Both the position numbers and the translations under genes were made by a program. The notes below the pieces were generated by a model. It was not told the origin of the DNA, searched no databases, and saw only the letters and a list, made by a program, of their open reading frames with translations. This document shows positions 47,999 through 54,750 of a stretch of DNA of 64,000 bases, piece by piece. Position 1 is the first letter of the stretch; each line of letters starts with the position of its first letter. Source of the stretch: Bacteroidales bacterium (GTDB lineage: Bacteria; Bacteroidota; Bacteroidia; Bacteroidales; Marinilabiliaceae); assembly GCA_024401355.1 (NCBI GenBank), contig JAKSLF010000005.1:48435-112434 (forward strand), given 5' to 3'.

Positions 47999-48394
47999 AT
48001 GGAAGTAATAAATATTAAAGGTACAGACGACACACCAAGTGTGACTATGGACAAGGACAATGGTGTGTTCTTGATTCAGGGCAGATCATTGCCAGAGGAT
48101 GTTACATTGTTCTATCAGCCTATACTTGACTGGATAACAGAGTATGGTAACCAGACAAACGACCATACAGACATGACCTTTAAGTTGGAGTATTTCAACA
48201 CAGCATCTTCAAAGGTACTTCTTGATGTTCTTCTGAAGTTCGAAGAGATAAAGAACAACGGAAGTGATGTCACAGTAAAGTGGTGTTATCGTGAAGACGA
48301 GGAAGACATCAAAGAGGCTGGTGAGGAGTATGAGGACATAGTAGAGGTTCCATTCGAGTATTGTGAATGTGACGAAGACTGGAACATCAAATAA
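47999..48394 (+). CDS. SiaC-family regulatory phosphoprotein (DUF1987)
   Basis: The 131-aa protein shows the DUF1987 signature: TPSVTMD near the start, GRSLPEDVTLFYQPILDW in the middle and YFNTASSK, where Thr68 coincides with the phosphorylated Thr68 of Pseudomonas SiaC. An acidic C-terminal tail follows (residues about 98-125). In Pseudomonas unphosphorylated SiaC binds and activates the cyclase SiaD. No cyclase is encoded here, so another target, for example the ABC transporter downstream, is inferred. A perfect 9-bp hairpin lies between this gene and the transporter gene. Confidence 0.88.
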   Translation: MEVINIKGTDDTPSVTMDKDNGVFLIQGRSLPEDVTLFYQPILDWITEYGNQTNDHTDMTFKLEYFNTASSKVLLDVLLKFEEIKNNGSDVTVKWCYREDEEDIKEAGEEYEDIVEVPFEYCECDEDWNIK

Positions 48395-48425
48395 GTAGTA
48401 GGATTCTAACCAATCGATAAAGAGA

Positions 48426-48453
48426 TCCCAAGCAGCTTTATTGTTGCTTGGGA
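48426..48453 (+). other. Hairpin without T run between the SiaC-like and ABC transporter genes
   Basis: TCCCAAGCA (48426-48434) pairs perfectly with TGCTTGGGA (48445-48453), loop of 10 nt. The following bases are CCTAAAA, so it is not a standard terminator. It could be an RNA processing site or partial attenuator setting the level of the last three genes. Confidence 0.55.
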
Positions 48454-48468
48454 CCTAAAACTTGTAAT

Positions 48469-51400
48469 ATGAGCGAAGCTATTCTTGAAGCACTGATGAA
48501 GCTGTTTGGCCTTATTGCCAAGCAGGATGCCGGTGTAGGCGATGACGGGAGAAACTATGTAAGAACATTTCTCCAGTCACAAATCGGAGAGCAGGAAGTT
48601 GAGTTGTATCTTCAGAAGTTTGATGAGAACGCTGAAGTTAGGCTTGACGAGACGGGTCACGTTATAACTCCTGAAAATGCTGGTGACGTTAAGGCTTCGG
48701 AATCGGTTAAAATTATAGGTACTTGCCGTAAGATAAGCAAGGAGCTTGAGAAGGATGACATATTGCCTGATGGTACGAAAGTGCCCAAAGATCCTGAAGT
48801 TGTCAAGAAGCAGAAGGCCGTAATCTTCGTTCGTATATATGAGATGATACGTGTGTCGATATCCAAATCTTCCGACATAAACGGAAGAATGGAAGTCATC
48901 GACGGCGTAGTTTTGGCCTTCAAGCTCGACAAGGAAGAGGTAAAGGCAATTAAAGCGTTCAGCATGGAGAGCGAGGCTGAACAGATGGACTACAAGGGAA
49001 TACTTGTAGCCGATGAGCGCTCAGACATAAATTTTGAACATGCATTGCACATACAGACAGGCAAGCTGAAGGGAGCGATATTCTTCCTTTATATGGCTAG
49101 TGTTGATCTGTACTTTGTGCGTTATAGTGGCGGCGAGTCGTATGTAAACGGTAACTTGCTTGCCCAGGATTGTGTTTCTCCATTCCCGACTCGAAGCATC
49201 ATAAAAGCGACATCAGCGACAGTATGTTTCTTTGATGTTGAGTCAAAATTCAATCCAGACAGGAAGTTCGACAAGATCTCGTATGAGGTCAACAACATGT
49301 GGTTCAAATTCAAGAACGGCAACATTGGCTTGAGAAATATCAACATGGCAGAACGTGAAGGTCAGTTGATAGGTATCATGGGTGCGAGTGGTGCTGGTAA
49401 GACCACATTGCTTAATGTACTCTGTGGCAATGAGAAGCCTTCAGAGGGCGAGGTGTTGATAAATGGTCGAAATCTTCATACGGAACCGGAAAAGCTGGAA
49501 GGTGTCATAGGTCTTATTCCTCAGGATGACTTGTTGATAGAGGAATTGACAGTATATGAGAACCTATATTATAGTGCTAAACTTTGTTTTAGACATAAGA
49601 GTGAAGAGGAGATAAAAACTCTTGTAGACAGGACGCTTGACAATCTTGGTCTTTATGAAAGAAAAGACCTTGTAGTAGGTTCTCCTCTTAACAAATCAAT
49701 CAGTGGTGGTCAGCGTAAGCGTTTGAACATCGCCTTGGAGCTCATCAGAGAGCCAGCAGTTTTGTTTGTGGACGAGCCTACATCAGGTTTGTCTTCAGGT
49801 GACTCGGAAAATGTAGTTAATCTGTTGCGTGAGCTTGCTGTGAAGAATGGCAAACTTGTATTTGTCGTAATCCATCAGCCATCATCGGATATCTATAAGA
49901 TGTTTGACAAGATGTTCATCCTTGATACGGGTGGATATCCTGTATATTATGGTGATCCGGTAGGTGCAATCACCTATACGAAGAAGCAGATTGGTCAGGC
50001 AAGTGCAGACCAGGGAGCATGTTCGGAGTGTGGTAACGTCAATACGGAACTTGTATTCAACGTACTTGAAGCAAAGGTAATAGACGAATGGGGTGGTACA
50101 TCAAACAAGCGTAAGGTGCAGCCTCAGTCGTGGAACAACAAGTATAACGAGAATATAGTACTGCCAAAGGTGGAGACTGTGAATGAGGAGCCACCTCGTT
50201 CGTTGGACTTGCCTTCATGGTTTGGTCAGTTCTGCATATATACCCGAAGAGACTTCTGGGCAAAGATAAGCAACACTCAGTATATACTTATGAACGTGCT
50301 TGAGGCGCCGTTCCTAGGTTTTGTGCTTGCATATCTTGTGCGTTATATTGTAGATCCTGATTCTGATGTATACATCTTCAGAGAGAACGAGAATATACCT
50401 ATATATATATTCATGGGTATAATCGTCTCTATCTTCTTTGGTCTTATTGTGAGTGCCGAGGAGATATTCAAGGATGCCAAGATTATGAAGAGGGAGCGGT
50501 TCCTTAACCTGAGCCGATCGGCCTATTTGATGTCTAAGATATTGATATTGATGGGCTTGTCAGCGATACAGATGCTTCTTTTCATCTTAGTGGGCAATGC
50601 GGTGATAGGATTTGAGGGAATGAATCTGGAGTTCTTCCTGATGTTGTTCTCTGTGTCGGTATCATCGAATATCCTTGGTCTGATAATTTCATCAGCATTC
50701 AACACCATTGTAACCATCTACATTATGATACCATTGTTGATGATTCCTCAGATGGTATTGGGTGGAGCGATGTTTACATTTGACAAGCTGAATAAGACTA
50801 TAGCATCAGTAGACAAAGTTCCGTTTGTTGCAGAATTCATACCTGCACGATATGCATACGAAGGTCTGATAGTATATCAGTTTAAGCATAATAAATTCCA
50901 TAGTGTATTGTTTGAGACAGCCATGCAGGAAAGTTGGGCTGACTTTAGACAGACATATATTATGCCTGAATTGACAACGACCCTTGACAGAGTATTGGCA
51001 AAATATAAAGCGGGCAAAACAGACGACCCTGTATATATTGGCGACCTTGCACTTCTGCACAATGAGCTTGGCAAGGAGAAGAATCGTCATCCACAGATAG
51101 ACTTCAATGGATTGGACAACCTTACTCCTGATAAGTTCAATGGCAATGTATACAACCAGACACAGGAGTATATTGAGCAGTTGACGATGATATATGCCGA
51201 GATGTTCCGTCAGGCGAATACCAAGCGAGACAAAACGACAGAGTATCTTCTTTCAACTCAGCCAGAAAAGTATAATGCATTAAAAGATGCCTACTTTAAT
51301 GAAACAGTTTCGGATGTAGTCCGTAAAACTTTTGATAAGAACAAGATGTTGCGTGATGGCGATAGATTGATCCAGATACTTGATCCGATCTATCAGATGC

Positions 51401-51873
51401 CAGAACCAGAGCCAGGCGACTGGATTAAGTGCAGAATGCAGTTCTTTGCTCCAGCCAAGTATTTCCTTGGTGTATATTGGGACACACTATGGTTTAACAT
51501 GGCATGTATATGGTTGATCACAATATTCTTGTATATAGCCTTGTATTATGACTGGGCGCATAGGGGCTTTGAATTCCTTGGAGAGCATGTGGCGACTCCG
51601 CTTGCAGCCAAGATGGATGAAATAAGCAAGAAGCGTGCAGCGAGAAAGAAGGCTAAGAGAGAAGCTGCTGCTCAGGCTGCTGCTGAAAAAGCTGAGGCTG
51701 AAAAGAAAGCAATAGAAGAAGCAGAGAAGAAGGCCAAGGAAGAGGCCAAGAAGAAAGCTGAAGCAGAGAAGAAAGCCAAGGAGGAAGCAGAGAAAGCTGC
51801 CGCTGAGGCTCAGGCTCAGAATGCAGAAGCTTCGTCTGGCACAGAAAATGTTGATAAAAAAGAAAATAACTAA
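48469..51873 (+). CDS. TerB-like/ABC ATPase/permease fusion (ABCG type)
   Basis: The 1134-aa protein has an N-terminal helical TerB-like region (about 1-170), an unassigned domain (about 175-265), an ABC ATPase (Walker A GASGAGKTT at residue 305, Q loop LIPQDD, signature SISGGQRKRL near 410, Walker B LFVDEPTSGLSS near 435, switch HQPSSD), a linker with paired cysteines (GACSECGN), ABC2-type membrane helices (about 600-790), a large helical loop, one more membrane helix (about 1005-1030) and a Lys/Glu/Ala-rich coiled tail. This is the ABCG order, ATPase before permease. ATG 48469 is chosen over TTG 48448, which lies in the hairpin. Direction and substrate are unknown; it is the likely effector of the operon. 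Confidence 0.87.
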   Translation: MSEAILEALMKLFGLIAKQDAGVGDDGRNYVRTFLQSQIGEQEVELYLQKFDENAEVRLDETGHVITPENAGDVKASESVKIIGTCRKISKELEKDDILPDGTKVPKDPEVVKKQKAVIFVRIYEMIRVSISKSSDINGRMEVIDGVVLAFKLDKEEVKAIKAFSMESEAEQMDYKGILVADERSDINFEHALHIQTGKLKGAIFFLYMASVDLYFVRYSGGESYVNGNLLAQDCVSPFPTRSIIKATSATVCFFDVESKFNPDRKFDKISYEVNNMWFKFKNGNIGLRNINMAEREGQLIGIMGASGAGKTTLLNVLCGNEKPSEGEVLINGRNLHTEPEKLEGVIGLIPQDDLLIEELTVYENLYYSAKLCFRHKSEEEIKTLVDRTLDNLGLYERKDLVVGSPLNKSISGGQRKRLNIALELIREPAVLFVDEPTSGLSSGDSENVVNLLRELAVKNGKLVFVVIHQPSSDIYKMFDKMFILDTGGYPVYYGDPVGAITYTKKQIGQASADQGACSECGNVNTELVFNVLEAKVIDEWGGTSNKRKVQPQSWNNKYNENIVLPKVETVNEEPPRSLDLPSWFGQFCIYTRRDFWAKISNTQYILMNVLEAPFLGFVLAYLVRYIVDPDSDVYIFRENENIPIYIFMGIIVSIFFGLIVSAEEIFKDAKIMKRERFLNLSRSAYLMSKILILMGLSAIQMLLFILVGNAVIGFEGMNLEFFLMLFSVSVSSNILGLIISSAFNTIVTIYIMIPLLMIPQMVLGGAMFTFDKLNKTIASVDKVPFVAEFIPARYAYEGLIVYQFKHNKFHSVLFETAMQESWADFRQTYIMPELTTTLDRVLAKYKAGKTDDPVYIGDLALLHNELGKEKNRHPQIDFNGLDNLTPDKFNGNVYNQTQEYIEQLTMIYAEMFRQANTKRDKTTEYLLSTQPEKYNALKDAYFNETVSDVVRKTFDKNKMLRDGDRLIQILDPIYQMPEPEPGDWIKCRMQFFAPAKYFLGVYWDTLWFNMACIWLITIFLYIALYYDWAHRGFEFLGEHVATPLAAKMDEISKKRAARKKAKREAAAQAAAEKAEAEKKAIEEAEKKAKEEAKKKAEAEKKAKEEAEKAAAEAQAQNAEASSGTENVDKKENN

Positions 51874-51885
51874 AAGAATTATATT

Positions 51886-52800
51886 ATGAAAATTAACAAA
51901 CTCTCATTATTTGCTACTCTTATTGCAAGTGTGGCATTCATGACAAGTTGTGGTCTTGGCGGTGGTTCAAGAAACAATGATTTTGATATGTCGGCTGATA
52001 CACTTTCAGATGCTCCACTTCAGCTTTCTGAGAATGTAGTCAATGATATGATACAGAACATTTCTTCACCTGTAGAGATGGCAAACCAGATTAAGAACTC
52101 TGGTGCTGGTTTTTCTCAGCAGATGTTGAATGAGACTGATAATATCAAGAACTATAACACAAGCTTCAAGCGTGCGTTGAACCTTGGTGTATATAGTGCA
52201 GACCTTGGCTATATCAATACATTCAACAAGAACACAGTAGTAGTGTCGTTCCTTGTAGCAGTAAAGGACTTGGCAGACGGATTGAATGTAGGTCAGTTCC
52301 TTGACTTCCAGACATTGAAGCGTTTGGCAACAAACAGCACAAACTTGGATTCTTTGAAGCAGCTTTCAGTATCAAGCTTCAACCAGATGGACAAGTATCT
52401 TCGTGAGCAGAAGCGTTCGAACGTAAGTACAGCAATTGTTGCTGGTGCATGGCTTGAGGGTATTTACATCACAAGCCAGGTAATAGAGCAGACAGGAGAC
52501 AAGGAGTTGATTAATCGTCTTGGTGAGCAGAAGGACATAGTAAACATCCTTCTTATCATCCTTAACAACTATAGCAAGACAGACAAGAACTTCCAGGATC
52601 TTGTAGCAAAGATTGATGATATCAAGAAGATCTATGATGGTGTGCGCATCACAACAGAACTTGGTGAGCCTATTACAAAGGAAGTTGATGGTATCTTGAC
52701 AATTGACCAGAATGAGATTACTCATGTAGAGATTTCAGATGATCAGGTGAAGGAGATCATTGAGAAAGTAAAGCAGGCACGTCAGTTTGTTGTAGGTTAA
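51886..52800 (+). CDS. Lipoprotein of unknown function
   Basis: The 304-aa protein starts with a lipoprotein signal (MKINKLSLFATLIASVAFMTSC, lipobox MTSC) and a flexible GGGSRNN stretch. The rest is mostly alpha-helical with repeated amphipathic helices and no catalytic motif I can see. It lies 12 nt behind the ABC transporter gene, so it may be a substrate-handling or outer-membrane partner of that transporter. I do not recognise the family. Confidence 0.75.
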   Translation: MKINKLSLFATLIASVAFMTSCGLGGGSRNNDFDMSADTLSDAPLQLSENVVNDMIQNISSPVEMANQIKNSGAGFSQQMLNETDNIKNYNTSFKRALNLGVYSADLGYINTFNKNTVVVSFLVAVKDLADGLNVGQFLDFQTLKRLATNSTNLDSLKQLSVSSFNQMDKYLREQKRSNVSTAIVAGAWLEGIYITSQVIEQTGDKELINRLGEQKDIVNILLIILNNYSKTDKNFQDLVAKIDDIKKIYDGVRITTELGEPITKEVDGILTIDQNEITHVEISDDQVKEIIEKVKQARQFVVG

Positions 52801-52830
52801 TCTCGAATAACAGTTTAAAGTTTGCAAGTC

Positions 52831-53268
52831 ATGAAAAGATTATTTTTAATATTGGTTGCAGTTATGTCATTTGCATGTGCAGCATCAGCACAATGTGGTG
52901 ACGAACTGATGAAGACAGCTCTTGCTGCGATGGGAGACAAGCAGTACATTAAGGACTTTGACATTAAGATTCCAGCAGGATCGGCAGATGGTGTCAAGTT
53001 TTCAGTAGTGCTTAACAGCCGTACAAAATATCAGATAAATGTTGCTAATGGCGCAACTAACTCGGAGAATGTAACAATAGAGATTAGCGATGCAGCAGGC
53101 AAGATAATCGGTATCAATGCAGCTGGTGGTAAGGTGTACAACTTGTTCCAGTTCAACTGTTCAAAGACAGGAGCATACAAATTGAAAGTTCGTACATCAA
53201 ATGGTTCAGAGGCATGTGCTCGTGCCGTACTTTCATTGGTACAGCAGTATGCTGAAGGTGAGCAGTAA
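52831..53268 (+). CDS. Small secreted protein of unknown function
   Basis: The 145-aa protein has a signal peptide (MKRLFLILVAVMSFACAASA/Q) and a compact beta-sandwich-like mature part with three cysteines (CGDEL, FNCSKTG, EACARA). The pattern YQINVANGATNSENVTIEIS and GAYKLKVRTSNGSEA resembles pre-peptidase C-terminal or similar binding beta domains, but I would not name it. ATG 52831 is preferred over TTG 52822. It is the last gene of the operon; a terminator follows 24 nt later. Confidence 0.75.
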   Translation: MKRLFLILVAVMSFACAASAQCGDELMKTALAAMGDKQYIKDFDIKIPAGSADGVKFSVVLNSRTKYQINVANGATNSENVTIEISDAAGKIIGINAAGGKVYNLFQFNCSKTGAYKLKVRTSNGSEACARAVLSLVQQYAEGEQ

Positions 53269-53292
53269 ATCGGACACCGAAATGTTAAATAT

Positions 53293-53322
53293 AGCCCGAG
53301 GCATTATGCTTCGGGCTTTTTG
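53293..53322 (+). terminator. Terminator of the chemosensory operon
   Basis: AGCCCGAGGC (53293-53302) pairs with GCTTCGGGCT (53308-53317) with one G-U pair, followed by TTTTTG. It closes the operon. Confidence 0.85.
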
Positions 53323-54020
53323 TTTGTTAAAAAAGATGTAAAAAAAGCCGGAAAACGAGTTTGACAACTTTGACCATGACCATCGTTAAAGTAGGTTAAA
53401 GAAATGCCTTTTGCGATGGAGTCAAAAAGGTATGGTAAAGGTACGGTAAGGTACCGTTATCCCTCCGAGAAAGGAGTCGAAAGTCGAGGCGGCCTAAATA
53501 GTGAAAGATTATTAAATGACGTTAAGGTGGAGGAGGTAGAATTAACAAAGCGGATAGGCGTTTTAACTAATAGAAACACGAACTATTTGGAGTAAAATGC
53601 AGAAAACGTGGAATGGTCGCGGTCAAAGTGGTCAAAGTTGATTTTTGGGGTATTTCAGTATAGGACACGGTTGTTTTTCCTCCTAAACATATAACAAAAT
53701 GAGAAATAATACGTAAAACTGCAAAGTACCTCCACGCTGAGGGCATAGCTCGAAGGAGCGGTGTGGGTGTGGGAGTATGCTTTATACATAAGAATGGCGC
53801 TATGATTCGCCTGTCGGTTGACGTTCTGAAACGTAGGAAATTTTGGATTTTACAGTCAATAGGCAAGGTAGAGATAGACGCCACGGGAAGGTATATACCT
53901 CCTGAGGGTGTGCTATGGGCATTTATGCTCGTGGTACACCAAGAGGAGAACATATATACTTATCAGCGTGGATGTCTCTCTGTATCTGTCAACTGTAAAA
54001 GGTTTTTCCTACGACCTCGG
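53323..54020. other. Gene-poor stretch after the operon
   Basis: No reading frame here is convincing. Small frames at 53404-53595 (63 aa, plus) and 53567-53953 (minus) lack family signs, signal peptides or promoters. Visible structure: a 12-bp inverted repeat at 53365-53376/53629-53640, a small ACGGTA/TACCGT stem near 53442-53456, and a strong terminator at 54021 with no gene in front of it. It may hold a decayed mobile element and a small RNA. Confidence 0.5.
53365..53640. repeat. Inverted repeat pair, MITE-like
   Basis: CAACTTTGACCA at 53365-53376 is the exact reverse complement of TGGTCAAAGTTG at 53629-53640. The 252 bp between contain a 63-aa frame and no known gene. Size and layout suggest a miniature mobile element; no target-site duplication is evident. 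Confidence 0.35.
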
Positions 54021-54058
54021 AACGTGGACAGTCAGAGAATGACTCCACGTTTTTTTTG
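53700..54058 (+). ncRNA. Candidate small RNA ending at an orphan terminator
   Basis: The stretch before the terminator at 54021-54058 has no credible CDS, yet ends in a strong plus-strand terminator, which implies a transcript. I recognise no known RNA family (no RNase P, tmRNA or 6S consensus), and no consensus promoter marks the 5' end. The 5' boundary is a guess. Confidence 0.2.
54021..54058 (+). terminator. Strong intrinsic terminator without an annotated gene upstream
   Basis: AACGTGGA pairs with TCCACGTT, extended by GTCA/TGAC around a GAGAA loop, followed by eight T. It is one of the strongest terminators in the window. Confidence 0.8.
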
Positions 54059-54100
54059 TGTATAGAGGTTATGGGAGGGTTATTGAAAAATGCTGGTTTA

Positions 54101-54108
54101 TAGATTTG
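54101..54108 (+). promoter_or_regulatory. -7 box before the HTH protein gene
   Basis: TAGATTTG matches TAnnTTTG, 28 nt before the ATG at 54137. The only TTG upstream (54083-54085) is too close, so the promoter is a weak match. Confidence 0.4.
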
Positions 54109-54136
54109 GAGTGGCTGGCAGAGGAAAAATTTAATT

Positions 54137-54745
54137 ATGGAAAAGATCAACAGCAAATCTTCTGTTGAAGAGTTCGTAAGGGCGTACGTCCAAAGGGGAT
54201 TTGGCTCTATGAATAAGAATGATTTCGAGGTGTGGATTTTCTCACAGCTCATGCAAGAAAGACTGAGGGGCAAAAGCAACTACGACATCAGTCTTGAGTT
54301 GCGTTTGCCAGAGTCGAAGGTGAAGCGACTTGCATACGAAGCTCAACTCAGGTATCCAAGTGGAGTGTCGTATAAAGAACAGTTGTCGGAATCGCTGAAA
54401 AAAGCAAAGATGTCGAAAGACGATAACTATCTGTGTTTCCCCATAGAAAACATAGCGCTCAGAAACTATCTGTCGAATATATTGAAGAATAAAGGATCTT
54501 ACATTGACAGTTCTTTCAATTTTGAAATTGTAAAGATAAATGTTGAAGACTTTGCAATAATACTGGAGGCAGTTGATGCAGAAGTTGCCAATAAATTGAA
54601 GGAAGAGCATAACAAACAGAATATCAAGGAGGTCTTCACCGATATTGTAAAAAACTTTGGTGGACAAGCTATTGGTGAACTTGTCTGTAAAGGTGTTGAC
54701 GATATAGTAGAAGTAGCTAAGAAATATATAAATAAAAACAACTAA
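54137..54745 (+). CDS. Hypothetical protein with N-terminal helix-turn-helix-like region
   Basis: I do not recognise this 202-aa cytoplasmic protein. Residues about 28-75 look like a small DNA- or protein-binding helical domain (NYDISLELRLPESKVKRLAYEA, with LPESKVK as a recognition-helix start). A middle part (about 95-140) has alternating strands, and the C-terminus (about 145-200) is helical with a hydrophobic GGQAIGELVCKGVDDI segment. It ends 5 nt before the LRR protein gene, so the two are cotranscribed; a regulatory role toward that gene is possible but unproven. Confidence 0.65.
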   Translation: MEKINSKSSVEEFVRAYVQRGFGSMNKNDFEVWIFSQLMQERLRGKSNYDISLELRLPESKVKRLAYEAQLRYPSGVSYKEQLSESLKKAKMSKDDNYLCFPIENIALRNYLSNILKNKGSYIDSSFNFEIVKINVEDFAIILEAVDAEVANKLKEEHNKQNIKEVFTDIVKNFGGQAIGELVCKGVDDIVEVAKKYINKNN

Positions 54746-54750
54746 ATATT

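Noticed and set aside
53404-53595. 63-codon frame between the inverted repeats
   Set aside because: No promoter, no known family, composition unlike neighbouring proteins; kept only as part of the repeat description.
53763-54065. 100-codon GTG-started frame
   Set aside because: It runs through the strong terminator at 54021-54058, which a real gene would not.
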